From assembly GCA_910577435.1 (NCBI GenBank), contig CAJTLV010000002.1, positions 1 through 64,000 of the forward strand: a stretch of 64,000 nt of DNA. The letters run 5' to 3'. Source of the DNA: an uncultured Christensenella sp. GTDB lineage: Bacteria; Bacillota; Clostridia; Christensenellales; Pumilibacteraceae. The position numbers and the translations under genes were made by a program. A model generated the notes under the pieces. It ran no database searches and was not told the origin of the DNA. It was given only the letters and a program-made list of their open reading frames with translations. This document shows, piece after piece, positions 7,098 through 15,433 of the stretch; the first letter of the stretch is position 1, and each line of letters opens with the position of its first letter.

Positions 7098-9701
7098 TCA
7101 TTCCACGCTTTTAAGCGCTTCGACCATAGATATTTTTTTGAGACGGGTGTTGAGCAGGAGCGTCGCGAGCAAGCTGAACATGAATGTAAGCACTACGCAA
7201 CCGACTGCCACATACCACGACAGAAAACTCGTAATAAAAACGTTAAACGACGTAGTTATATCCCCCAGCCATATCATCAGCCCGTACCCGAGCGGCAGAC
7301 CGAGCACACAGCCGAGCATCGTAATGACCATATTCTCCGCAATAAGCATATTCGCGGTTTCGCCGCCCTTATAACCGAGTACCATAAGCGTCGCTATCTC
7401 GCGCGTGCGATCTTTCAGATTGGTCGCCGTCACGTTATATATGACCGCGATCGCCAGCGCGCCCGCGCCTATAACGAATATGATCACCGCCCAGTCCAAT
7501 AACGACATCTGCGTTTGCAGTGCGTCGTATGTCTCCCTGAAAGTCTTTACGTCACGCACCACATCGTTATCTTTGAGCGAGCCTATCGCCTCGTCGAGCG
7601 ATACTCCGTCCTGCGGTTTGGCATACGACGTATCGGCGAGAAGTCCCACGCCTTTATTCTCGAATACCGCATACGAACAGTAAGCCTTCTGCTCGAAATA
7701 TTCGTATACTACGGCGGTAATCTCCACGTCGAACTCGAACGAATGATTGTCGAGCGAATATCCGCTGATGTGCACGGTATCCCCCGCTTTCGCGCCCAGC
7801 TTGTCGGCAAGCGCGTGCGGGATAACAAACGTATCGTCGTCGAAAATAACGCGCGACTTGCCTTTGAGATCGGTGTACAGTTTGACGCAGTCGGGGTCGG
7901 CGTACATATAATCGTCGGCGTCGGCGCGTGTGGGCAAAGCCATAACATTGAGATCGGCGGATTTGCCGTTAAACGTGAACCGCCCCGAAAAATCGGGTGC
8001 GAATGTCAACTTATCGATATACTTCGCCTCGTCGGCGGTCGACACTGATTCGTAAATATCTCCGTCGGTCAGATCGACGGCAACGTTCGTTATTATAGTC
8101 AAGTCGTACCCGACCGATCCGTCGTACCTATCGAACGAGAACGCCATATTGTCTTTGAGTCCGAGCAGAGCCACAAGCAATGCGAGACAGCCGACGATTC
8201 CTATCGACGAGAGAAGCATTTTGACTTTGTGCAGGAACATATTGCGCAGATTCATCTTCGCGCCGAACCCCAAGCGGCTCCACAGCCACGTCCATCGCTC
8301 GGCGAGTATGCGCTTAGTCTTTTTGGGCGGCTTGGGTCGCATTGCCTGCGCGGGAACGGTTTTCAACGTCTTATAACACGACAGGAACGCGGAAAGACAG
8401 GCAAGCGCGGCGGAAATAGCCACACCGACAAACATATAACCTACGTGAATGGATTGCGTTATCGGCGGCATCGAGAACTGATTGTTGTATATAATATTCA
8501 GCAGGAACGGCACGAAAAACGTACCGGCAAGCCCGCCAGCGAATCCGCCGATCAAGCTCGCGAACAGCGAATAGAAAATGTACGAAAAATACACGCGGCT
8601 TTTAGACACGCCGAGCGCTTGTATAACGCCTATCTGCATACGCTGATTGTCCACCGTCTTACTCAGCGATATTACGGTTATCGCGGCGGCTACGGCAAAG
8701 AACAGCAATGGCAAGACTCCCGCAAGCGCCGCGAGCGTATCGTTGATCCCGTTGAACGCCGTGACCGACGGAAAATTCTCACGTTCCAGAACGTACATAA
8801 ATAATCCCGCCGCATCCTGCGGGTTGGCAAACATATCGGTCAGATCGTCCTCATCGTTAAGCGCATAGCTGTTAAACAGCTCGTCGTAATCTTTACCGCC
8901 GAGTACCTTGATTCCCGTAAACACGTCGACTTCGAGCGTCGAATAGTCGAGCAATACCCGCTCCGTCGTGCCTCCGCCCATCGACGGCGGAAGTTCTATC
9001 GGCATCACTACCTTAGCGTCGTCGGTGTATGACGCTATATCGGAATAATGCACCTGCGCCATAATAAACTCGTCGGGCGTCGCGGCGGTGTTCAACATAT
9101 TCACTTTATAGATAATATCGGCGGAATGATAAATACCCACCACCTCGAAAGTGTACTCCACCCGACGGTACTGCGGCGTATATCTGAGAGTAGCGTCGCC
9201 GCTTTCGGCGTCCACGCTCATTTCCAACACCATCTTTTCGAGCGTACTTACGTCGAATGTCAGCTGCGTACCCAGAGGAACCGAATGCTCTTCGGCAAAT
9301 ACGCGGTCTATTATTATCTCGTTATTGTCGGGTATGGGCATACGTCCCGACACTATGTACGGATCGTCTATCCCCTGCGTAAGAGTGGTGACGGAAATAT
9401 CGAAACGCGCGCCGTCAAGTCTCGCTTTGGAATTGAACGTATTATACCCCGCCGCGTCGATCACACCGTCGGCGGCGGCGACAATGTCTACCGCAGGCGA
9501 ATTGACGTACATAAATTCGGCGCGCGCGTCCGCAATATTTTGCATAGCGAAATATTTGTCCACCCGTCTTGTAATTGACGATGTTGCCTCGCTTATCCCC
9601 GCAAAGAAAAAGCAACCGATAAAAATAATTATCAATATCGATACGAAACTGCCTATGGTCTCGCGTATGTCGCGAAACGTTTTCAAAAGTATATACTTCA
9701 T
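7098..9701 (-). CDS. ABC transporter permease of the FtsX/MacB type
   Basis: About 867 residues. Architecture: one N-terminal helix (SFVSILIIIFIGCFFFAGI), a large extracytoplasmic domain (residues about 40-320), three helices, a short loop, another helix at about 490 and a second extracytoplasmic domain, then three C-terminal helices ending KKISMVEALKSVE. This is the double FtsX-domain layout of MacB-like permeases such as BceB-like and YtrF-like exporters. Start at the ATG at 9701 (MKYILLKTFRDI) preferred over the track start at 9734. Follows its ATPase by 48 bases. It may export peptides or lipids; the substrate is unknown. Confidence 0.88.
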   Translation of the reverse strand: MKYILLKTFRDIRETIGSFVSILIIIFIGCFFFAGISEATSSITRRVDKYFAMQNIADARAEFMYVNSPAVDIVAAADGVIDAAGYNTFNSKARLDGARFDISVTTLTQGIDDPYIVSGRMPIPDNNEIIIDRVFAEEHSVPLGTQLTFDVSTLEKMVLEMSVDAESGDATLRYTPQYRRVEYTFEVVGIYHSADIIYKVNMLNTAATPDEFIMAQVHYSDIASYTDDAKVVMPIELPPSMGGGTTERVLLDYSTLEVDVFTGIKVLGGKDYDELFNSYALNDEDDLTDMFANPQDAAGLFMYVLERENFPSVTAFNGINDTLAALAGVLPLLFFAVAAAITVISLSKTVDNQRMQIGVIQALGVSKSRVYFSYIFYSLFASLIGGFAGGLAGTFFVPFLLNIIYNNQFSMPPITQSIHVGYMFVGVAISAALACLSAFLSCYKTLKTVPAQAMRPKPPKKTKRILAERWTWLWSRLGFGAKMNLRNMFLHKVKMLLSSIGIVGCLALLVALLGLKDNMAFSFDRYDGSVGYDLTIITNVAVDLTDGDIYESVSTADEAKYIDKLTFAPDFSGRFTFNGKSADLNVMALPTRADADDYMYADPDCVKLYTDLKGKSRVIFDDDTFVIPHALADKLGAKAGDTVHISGYSLDNHSFEFDVEITAVVYEYFEQKAYCSYAVFENKGVGLLADTSYAKPQDGVSLDEAIGSLKDNDVVRDVKTFRETYDALQTQMSLLDWAVIIFVIGAGALAIAVIYNVTATNLKDRTREIATLMVLGYKGGETANMLIAENMVITMLGCVLGLPLGYGLMIWLGDITTSFNVFITSFLSWYVAVGCVVLTFMFSLLATLLLNTRLKKISMVEALKSVE

Positions 9702-9749
9702 TATCCGTTCACAAGTCCGAACCGTAGATGCCAATCACGTATTGATAGT

Positions 9750-10508
9750 CTACCACTCTATCGTATCTACCGGAACACGCGCGGCGTTTATGTCGACGCG
9801 CTCGACTTTTCCGCTCTTTACGTGAATGACCTTATCCGCCATCGGAGCTATGGCGCTGTTGTGCGTTATGAGTACTATCGTCTTGCGATGCTCGACGTTG
9901 ACAGTTTCGAGCAGTTTAAGCACCATCTTGCCTGTCTTATAGTCAAGCGCGCCCGTCGGCTCGTCGCATAGAAGAAGCAACGGATTTTTAGCCACCGCCC
10001 GCGCGATCGCAACGCGTTGTTGCTCGCCGCCCGAAAGCTGACTGGGAAAATTTTTCGCACGGTCGGCAAGTCCCACGTCCGCGAGCGTCTTTGCCGGATC
10101 GAGATGATCGGGCGCTACCGACGCGGCGAACTCCACGTTTTCAAGCGCATTGAGGTTGGTTATGAGGTTGTAAAATTGAAACACGAAACCCACCTTTTCG
10201 CGCCTGTACATCGTAAGCTGTTTCTGATTGTACTTGGTTATATCCTCGCCCGCGACGTTCACCTCGCCGCCCGTTGCCGTATCCATACCGCCGAGAATAT
10301 TGAGTATGGTGGATTTGCCTGCGCCGGACGCGCCGAGCACTACGACAAACTCGCCCTCGTCTACGGTAAAATACACTCCGTCGAGCGCGGAAATTTCCAC
10401 CTCGCCGAGCTTGTAAATTTTATTTACTCCATTAAACTCGATAAGGTGTTGACCGTTGTCTGCCCCGCTGTGCGCGGCCGAATCCTTATACTTGGAAACT
10501 TCTATCAT
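9750..10508 (-). CDS. ABC transporter ATP-binding protein (LolD/MacB-like)
   Basis: 252 residues. Walker A GASGAGKST (about residues 58-66), Q-loop VFQFYNLI, signature LSGGEQQRVAIARA, Walker B LLLCDEPTGALD and a switch His in VLITHN are all intact. The EPTGALD form and the short length are typical of ATPases partnered with FtsX-type permeases. The N-terminal 25 residues before IEFNGVNKIYKLG are an extra polar tail. GGGGG precedes the start. Between the TetR gene and the permease in one leftward operon. Confidence 0.92.
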   Translation of the reverse strand: MIEVSKYKDSAAHSGADNGQHLIEFNGVNKIYKLGEVEISALDGVYFTVDEGEFVVVLGASGAGKSTILNILGGMDTATGGEVNVAGEDITKYNQKQLTMYRREKVGFVFQFYNLITNLNALENVEFAASVAPDHLDPAKTLADVGLADRAKNFPSQLSGGEQQRVAIARAVAKNPLLLLCDEPTGALDYKTGKMVLKLLETVNVEHRKTIVLITHNSAIAPMADKVIHVKSGKVERVDINAARVPVDTIEW

Positions 10509-10529
10509 ACACGCCCCCGAAAGTCCCTA

Positions 10530-11024
10530 TCACTCAAATAACGATTGCGTCTTTATCCGTCCGTAGTAAGAGTACCAACGCGCTTTAAGCTCGTCTACGG
10601 GCGCAAGCACGGTCATATCGTCTAAAATATCGGATACGAGCGCAGACAGCCTCGCCGCATTGTCGCTGTCCGACGCCGCGTCGCCCGATGCGCAAATGAA
10701 ATCGAAATAAGTGCGGTCGCCTTCCGCAAACTCGTCGAGCAACCGTTTAATCTCGGCGAACTTGCTCTCTTTATCGAGATCGCTTTTCAGCACGAGCGCT
10801 ATCTCGCTGCGAGCCAAGCCGAGCCGCTCTATGCACAGCTCGCGAACGATCTCGTCCTTGCTTTCGAAATACACGTAAACCGTCGCTTTCGAATATCCGG
10901 CTTCTTTTGACAGCAGATTCATATTCATACCGTCGTAGCCGTACTCGGTCAGCAGTCTGTCCGCCGCCGCAAGCAAAGTCTTGCGGTGATACCTCGTCGC
11001 CGACGCTTTTTTCTCGCCCGTCAT
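10530..11024 (-). CDS. TetR-family transcriptional regulator
   Basis: 164 residues. The N-terminal 55 residues form the TetR helix-turn-helix: TLLAAADRLLTEYGYDGMNM, then LLSKEAGYSKATVYVYFESKDEIV. The C-terminal ligand domain is short and divergent. First gene of the operon with the ABC exporter, so it probably senses an exported compound and represses the operon. Start placed at the ATG at 11024; a GTG at 11033 is possible. The -10 region of the promoter contains the palindrome GTATAATATAC, a possible operator. Confidence 0.9.
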   Translation of the reverse strand: MTGEKKASATRYHRKTLLAAADRLLTEYGYDGMNMNLLSKEAGYSKATVYVYFESKDEIVRELCIERLGLARSEIALVLKSDLDKESKFAEIKRLLDEFAEGDRTYFDFICASGDAASDSDNAARLSALVSDILDDMTVLAPVDELKARWYSYYGRIKTQSLFE

Positions 11025-11056
11025 ACCCCGCACCCCGTCGTTGGATTTGTTTGTAT

Positions 11057-11085
11057 ATTATACTCCTTTTTTACTCGACTGTCAA
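11057..11085 (-). promoter_or_regulatory. Promoter and possible operator of the TetR-ABC operon
   Basis: Reverse strand TTGACA (11080-11085), 17 bases, TATAAT (11057-11062). The sequence GTATAATATAC at the -10 is palindromic and could be bound by the TetR protein. Confidence 0.75.
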
Positions 11086-11136
11086 TGCTTGCGTTCCGCT
11101 ATTTTACTGTATCGAAACGCCGATTCCGTAAAGCCA

Positions 11137-11172
11137 AAGAGCCGTCCGAAACAATGTCGAGACGACTCTTTT
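11137..11172. terminator. Hairpin downstream of the collagen-like gene
   Basis: AAAGAGCCGTC and GACGACTCTTT pair with one mismatch around a 14-base loop. The T-run is only four bases on the forward strand and three on the reverse, so it is a weaker terminator candidate for the leftward collagen gene. Confidence 0.45.
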
Positions 11173-11202
11173 ACCTTTGACAAATTCAGATAAATTATTC
11201 GA

Positions 11203-12243
11203 TCAGGTCGCCAAGAAACCTGCCGCACGCAACGACGCCAAAAGCTCATTCAACGTAGTTCCCACTTCATCTGTCGTAGGCGTACTCTCCACATCGGCAA
11301 CAGCGGCGGCAGGAGTTATAGTACCTTCCGGACCCGTCGCGCCCGTCGCACCTGTCGCACCCGTAGCGCCCGTCGCGCCCGTCGCGCCCGTAGCGCCTGT
11401 GGCGCCCGCAACACCCGCAGGACCTGTCGCACCTGTTGCACCTGTGGCGCCCGCAACTCCGGCAGGACCCGTTGCACCTGTCGCGCCTGTGGCTCCCGTT
11501 GCACCCGCAACACCGTCTGCTCCGGCAGGACCTGTTGCGCCCGTTGCGCCCTGAATGCCCTGTACACCTTGAATGCCTTGCGGTCCCGTAGCGCCCGTTA
11601 CACCTGTTGCACCTGTCGCGCCCGTCGCACCTGTGGCGCCCGCAACTCCGGCAGGACCCGTTGCACCCGTCGCGCCCTGAATGCCCTGTACACCTTGAAT
11701 GCCTTGCGGTCCCGTAGCGCCCGTTACACCTGTTGCACCTGTCGCACCCGTTGCGCCGGTAGCTCCGACCGCTCCGGCAGGACCCGTTGCGCCCGTTGCG
11801 CCCGCAACACCCGCAGGACCCGTTGCTCCTGTCGCGCCTGTGGCTCCCGTTGCACCCGCAGGTCCGGTTGCGCCCACTGCTCCGTCGGCACCCGTTGCGC
11901 CTGTTGCGCCGGTGGCTCCCGTTGCGCCTTGAATACCTTGTATGCCTTGTATACCTTGCGGTCCCGTTACGCCTGTTGCGCCTTGCGGACCTTGAATGCC
12001 CTGCAAGCCCTGAATACCCTGTGCGCCGGTAGCGCCAGTCGCACCCGTTGCGCCGTTAAGTCCCGGATAGCCGCGCGGACCTATCGGACCGGGTGCGCCG
12101 GTAGCGCCCGTCGGACCGACGCAACAGCATCTGTCGGGCTTGGGCGGAGTGCAACCGCAGTCGAGTGCGCACGAATCGCCCTCGCGGCAGTCGCAGTCAT
12201 TGTCACAGTCGTCATCGCATCTGTTGAAAAAGTTGAAAAACAT
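11203..12243 (-). CDS. Collagen-like surface protein (GXT/GXX repeats, Cys-rich N-terminus)
   Basis: 346 residues. Residues 1-41 are rich in Cys and Asp (RCDDDCDNDCDCREGD...DRCCC). Residues about 43-305 are an uninterrupted Gly-X-Y tract dominated by GAT, GPA, GIQ and GPQ triplets, which should form a collagen triple helix. The last 40 residues are a short non-collagen tail with NELLASLRAAGF, a trimerisation-like end also seen in clostridial exosporium proteins. Such proteins form spore-surface filaments, and their Thr residues are often glycosylated. AAAAGGAGG lies just before the ATG. The upstream glycosyltransferase is 45 bases away. Two internal blocks of about 115 bases are nearly identical. 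Confidence 0.92.
   Translation of the reverse strand: MFFNFFNRCDDDCDNDCDCREGDSCALDCGCTPPKPDRCCCVGPTGATGAPGPIGPRGYPGLNGATGATGATGAQGIQGLQGIQGPQGATGVTGPQGIQGIQGIQGATGATGATGATGADGAVGATGPAGATGATGATGATGPAGVAGATGATGPAGAVGATGATGATGATGVTGATGPQGIQGVQGIQGATGATGPAGVAGATGATGATGATGVTGATGPQGIQGVQGIQGATGATGPAGADGVAGATGATGATGATGPAGVAGATGATGATGPAGVAGATGATGATGATGATGATGATGATGPEGTITPAAAVADVESTPTTDEVGTTLNELLASLRAAGFLAT
11554..11780. repeat. Near-identical tandem blocks inside the collagen-like gene
   Basis: A block beginning CCTGAATGCCCTGTACACC at about 11552 recurs at about 11672 almost unchanged for roughly 90 bases, coding for the GPQGIQGVQGIQGATGATGP unit twice. This suggests recent expansion and possible length variation between strains. 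Confidence 0.8.
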
Positions 12244-12288
12244 ATCGTCCTCCTTTTGTTATGATCATCGAGTTTTTCGCCGCCGCGA

Positions 12289-13344
12289 TCAGAATCCCAA
12301 ATCTTCGAAGTACGCCTGATTTACGATCACGCTCGGATGGTCGGGTTTGAGCTTTCTGGCGCGGCAGTGGTATGAGTAAGCCTTGCGGTATTTGCCCAGC
12401 TTATCGTAGCAGACGGATAGCCACACATACGGCAAAAATCCATAGTAGTCCGCGTCGACGAACGCGCCCGATTTAATATCCGGCTTTGCGTGCGCCGCGC
12501 GTTCGAACCAATATGCGGCGATCTCGTATTTTTTGTCGTTGAAATATTTAAGCGCTATTTCGCAACACACTTCGCCTATCGGCAGTCCGTAAAGAAAGCT
12601 GTCGTACAGAACGCCGAGCGCCCGCGCTTTATCTCCCGATTTTTCATAGCACCGCGACAGCAGTAAGCAAGCGTCTGTCTTGTTTACGCAAAACCCGTCG
12701 GGCATTGCTATAAATCTTTCGAACCGAGCGGCGGCGGCTTCGAACTCGCCGTTAAAGTACAACTCGCGCGCGTAATAGTATGTCTCGCGCGGAGAGAACG
12801 TAGCGCCGTCGCGTTCCATTTTTTTGTATATATCGAGATTGCGTGTACCCGAACTGCGTCCCTGCGGCTTTGCGTGATATACCGCAGGTTTTGCTTTCAC
12901 GACATTCCCTTTCAGTTCTATCGCCTCGTGCACTCTGCCCACAAACAGATTATCGGGCGTGCGGCGCACTATGCGCTCGCGGTAAAACGATACGCTGTCG
13001 CTGAGAATATAGGGCAACATAACTATATCCGCGTCAGCCGGCAACGAGCGGAAAAGTCCGGATATGGCGCGCGCCGACGGCATCGGTATAATGTCGTCCG
13101 CATCCAGCCAAATGAAGTAGTCGCCCGTCGACTTGGCAATCGCAAAGTTTCGCGCGGCCGCAAAGTCGTCATTCCACTCGAAGTCGAAGATCTTGTCGGT
13201 ATACCGAGACGCTACGCGTTTTGTACCGTCCGTCGAACCGGTATCGACTATGACGATCTCATCGGCAAAAACACCCGCGTTAGACAGCGCTCTATCGAGA
13301 ACCGACTCCTCGTTTTTTACGATCATACAGAGACTTAGCGTCAT
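12289..13344 (-). CDS. Family 2 glycosyltransferase with TPR-like C-terminus (SunS-like)
   Basis: 351 residues. Residues about 1-200 are a GT-A fold: LSLCMIVKNEESVLDRAL, VDTGSTDGT and the DXD-like WLDADDI. The C-terminal half consists of helical repeats with alternating Tyr/Ala/Phe, as in tetratricopeptide-containing transferases of the SunS and Clostridium exosporium groups. It probably adds sugars to protein side chains. Start at the ATG at 13344, 11 bases after AAGGAG; the GTG at 13356 would overlap that site. Directly upstream of the Thr-rich collagen-like gene, which is a plausible substrate (inference). Confidence 0.88.
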   Translation of the reverse strand: MTLSLCMIVKNEESVLDRALSNAGVFADEIVIVDTGSTDGTKRVASRYTDKIFDFEWNDDFAAARNFAIAKSTGDYFIWLDADDIIPMPSARAISGLFRSLPADADIVMLPYILSDSVSFYRERIVRRTPDNLFVGRVHEAIELKGNVVKAKPAVYHAKPQGRSSGTRNLDIYKKMERDGATFSPRETYYYARELYFNGEFEAAAARFERFIAMPDGFCVNKTDACLLLSRCYEKSGDKARALGVLYDSFLYGLPIGEVCCEIALKYFNDKKYEIAAYWFERAAHAKPDIKSGAFVDADYYGFLPYVWLSVCYDKLGKYRKAYSYHCRARKLKPDHPSVIVNQAYFEDLGF

Positions 13345-13440
13345 CGCCCGTTTCACTCCTTGCTATTCCATAATATGCGGAACAACGCGACGCGGTGAAA
13401 GAGTTCTACACGACGCAAAAAACACATATATTAGATTACT

Positions 13441-13728
13441 ATGGCTGAAATCAAACCGTCCGCCGCACCGAGCGGCAAGTTCACATCGCATTCGCTTAAC
13501 CTGACCGACCGCAAAAAAATGAGCCTTACGGGCGTTGTAAAGGTCGAAAGTTCCAATGCCGCCGAAGTGGTAATGACTACCGCGCTCGGCAAACTCGTAA
13601 TAACCGGCAACGAACTCAAAATCGACAAGTTCGACGTAACCGACGGCAATCTCACGATCGCAGGCAACATCGACGCAATAAAATACGCGACCGCCAAACA
13701 GCCGCTTCTCAAGCGTATTTTCAAATGA
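13441..13728 (+). CDS. yabP: Sporulation protein YabP
   Basis: 95 residues, the usual length of YabP. The HSLNLTDRKKMSLTGVVKV segment and the later LVITGNELKI and LTIAGNIDAIKY strands match the YabP/YqfC family. In Bacillus it is made in the mother cell under sigma-E and is needed for cortex formation. Overlaps yabQ by four bases (ATGA). CATATATT at 13424-13431, nine bases before the ATG, resembles a sigma-E -10, but no good -35 is visible. Divergent from the glycosyltransferase/collagen pair. Confidence 0.93.
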   Translation: MAEIKPSAAPSGKFTSHSLNLTDRKKMSLTGVVKVESSNAAEVVMTTALGKLVITGNELKIDKFDVTDGNLTIAGNIDAIKYATAKQPLLKRIFK

Positions 13729-14066
13729 GCGAGATATACGCGTTCGTATTCTGTCTGGCGCTCGGACTTGTCGCGCGCGGACTGTATATGCTCACCACCC
13801 TGCTCGCAAAGCGAACTAACCTATTGCCTGTCACAATAGTGTTGGACATACTTGTGGTGCTTATCGTCGGCGGCGCGTTCACCGCCTACGTTATTCTGAG
13901 CGGGTGCGCGCTCGCGCCGTATATGTTTGCGTCGCTGGCAACAGGGTATATGTTCGCATACGTTTTATCCGCGAAGGGCAAGGCCGACAGATCCGAAAAG
14001 AAAACAGCCGAGAAAAAGCCGAAACGCGAAAAAAAGCACCGGAAATTGCGCATCGGCAAGGTTTGA
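13725..14066 (+). CDS. yabQ: Sporulation protein YabQ
   Basis: 113 residues with three hydrophobic helices (EIYAFVFCLALGLVARGLYML, LLPVTIVLDILVVLIVGGAF and a third at about 65-90), then a highly basic tail (KKTAEKKPKREKKHRKLR). Size, topology and position right after yabP identify YabQ, a mother-cell membrane protein of the outer forespore membrane needed for spore cortex assembly. Start overlaps the yabP stop (ATGA). In Bacillus divIC follows, but here the next gene is convergent, so the usual yabPQ-divIC linkage is broken. Confidence 0.85.
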   Translation: MSEIYAFVFCLALGLVARGLYMLTTLLAKRTNLLPVTIVLDILVVLIVGGAFTAYVILSGCALAPYMFASLATGYMFAYVLSAKGKADRSEKKTAEKKPKREKKHRKLRIGKV

Positions 14067-14149
14067 TATGCCGTCGCGCTTGCTCCGCACTTGCTTTTGC
14101 TCTCTGCTCTTTTATCGAAATTTTGCCGTTCGTAACCGTATCTTCAATC

Positions 14150-14176
14150 AAAAAGCCGATCACTCGATCGGCTTTT
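14150..14176 (+). terminator. Bidirectional terminator between yabQ and the DUF4234 gene
   Basis: AAAAAGCCGATC and GATCGGCTTTTT around an ACTC loop. The hairpin overlaps the stop codon of the convergent DUF4234 gene. Confidence 0.92.
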
Positions 14177-14510
14177 TCTCTTTATCGGAGGTTGAATCGT
14201 TTAGCGCGCCTTGTGCGAGACAGAGCGGCGCGACGGACAGAGTAAATATCATTAAGAATATATACAGAATGCCGTAATCGCTCGACTTTCTTATATCGCC
14301 CGCTTTCTGCCCCGTTCTGTACGCCCAATATAGGGCGTATCCTCCGAAGGTGACGACAGACAGCACATACGACAATACGCCGCTCGCAGTTTTATGCTGC
14401 GGCGCGAGCGCGTTCGTCTCGTCGGTCACACGCACGAACCAATATATTCCGTATATACCGCACGTGATCAGGCTCAACAGCAGGCATACGGCGATTTTGC
14501 GCTCTTTCAT
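14160..14510 (-). CDS. DUF4234-type small membrane protein
   Basis: About 116 residues with three or four hydrophobic helices. The pattern LITCGIYGIYWFVRVTDE and the later GGYALYWAYRTGQK match the DUF4234 family, whose function is unknown. The ATG at 14510 is seven bases after AGGGGG; an ATG at 14516 is nearly touching it and is less likely. The stop codon lies inside the terminator stem at 14150-14176. Confidence 0.75.
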   Translation of the reverse strand: MKERKIAVCLLLSLITCGIYGIYWFVRVTDETNALAPQHKTASGVLSYVLSVVTFGGYALYWAYRTGQKAGDIRKSSDYGILYIFLMIFTLSVAPLCLAQGALNDSTSDKEKKPIE

Positions 14511-14548
14511 CTTCATACCCCCTATGTATGACCGAAACACCGAAAAAG

Positions 14549-15433
14549 TTAAAACAACTTTTTCATACAATGAGTATCGCTCCTGAACGCGCGCCCTATA
14601 ATGTTGAGAATACTCACCAATCTGTCGCTCGACATATTGCGCTGACGCGCGGAATGCTCCGCCATAAAAATCTCGTCGGCTTTGCGCTGCAACCCCTCGC
14701 GCGAAACGTCGCCGGTAAACAGCATTTCCGCCATCCGATCGCCGTATTCGTAAGCGCGGGCAATGCGCTCGTCCATAATGCGGCTCGAATAATTGAAGTG
14801 TTCTTTTTCGAAATCACTGCAAATAGACAGGTCGACGTCTATTATAGGCACGTCCGTCCTGAATATCTTGCGGTACTCGTACTGCGCGTCGAAGTGCAGT
14901 GCGAATATGAGATCGAGCGGCTTATCGGTATACTCCTGACCTTTCAAAAGCGGATAGATGGGAATATTGTCTACCGCGCCGCCGTCGATGGCAAACCTGC
15001 CGCGCATTACCGAAGGAAAAACTTTCAGGAACGGGAAACAGGTCGCCGCAGTGATATACCGTTCCCACACTCTGTTGTAATCGCCGTAAATCCAATAATA
15101 CCTCGTCGACAGCACGGGGATAAAACAAACGGGAAAGCACATCGGAATGTCAAGTCTGTCGGAGGCCTGCATTATAGAATCGATATGTTTTGACAAAAGC
15201 CCTTTCGCAAACACCTGCCAAAAGAGCTCGGCTTTTTTCGTTATATCTATTTTTCGATACATATCCTCTATAAGGTCGAGTTTGTCGGCGGACAGACCGT
15301 AAGCCGTGAATACTCCTCCCGACGAGCCGGATATGTATTTTATCTCGCTGCGCGAAATATGGTTAAGCAGCGCTTTGGTAAAACCTATTTGATACGCACA
15401 TTTACTAGTGCCGCCCGAAAAGGCGATCGCTAT
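14549..15433 (-). CDS. Patatin-like phospholipase, apparently starting with ATA
   Basis: 294 residues if translation starts at the ATA at 15433. The first residues then read (M)AIAFSGGTSKCAYQIGF, the patatin oxyanion-hole region (variant SGGTSK). GSSGG at about 39-43 holds the nucleophile Ser, and IDGGAVDN at about 145-152 holds the catalytic Asp, so this should be a serine lipid acyl hydrolase. No ATG, GTG or TTG exists between the upstream in-frame stop and the conserved start. AAGGA lies six bases before the ATA, and the ATA overlaps the preceding stop codon (ATAG). The first ATG (15262) would remove the active site. Either ATA is used or the gene is dead. Confidence 0.8.
   Translation of the reverse strand: MAIAFSGGTSKCAYQIGFTKALLNHISRSEIKYISGSSGGVFTAYGLSADKLDLIEDMYRKIDITKKAELFWQVFAKGLLSKHIDSIMQASDRLDIPMCFPVCFIPVLSTRYYWIYGDYNRVWERYITAATCFPFLKVFPSVMRGRFAIDGGAVDNIPIYPLLKGQEYTDKPLDLIFALHFDAQYEYRKIFRTDVPIIDVDLSICSDFEKEHFNYSSRIMDERIARAYEYGDRMAEMLFTGDVSREGLQRKADEIFMAEHSARQRNMSSDRLVSILNIIGRAFRSDTHCMKKLF

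Noticed and set aside
11177..12264. Long forward-strand ORFs (up to 231 codons) rich in Pro/Val/Ala or Arg/Cys across the collagen gene
   Set aside because: They are antisense shadows of the GXT triplet repeats; no ribosome-binding site or family match. The repeats are coding, not a CRISPR array.
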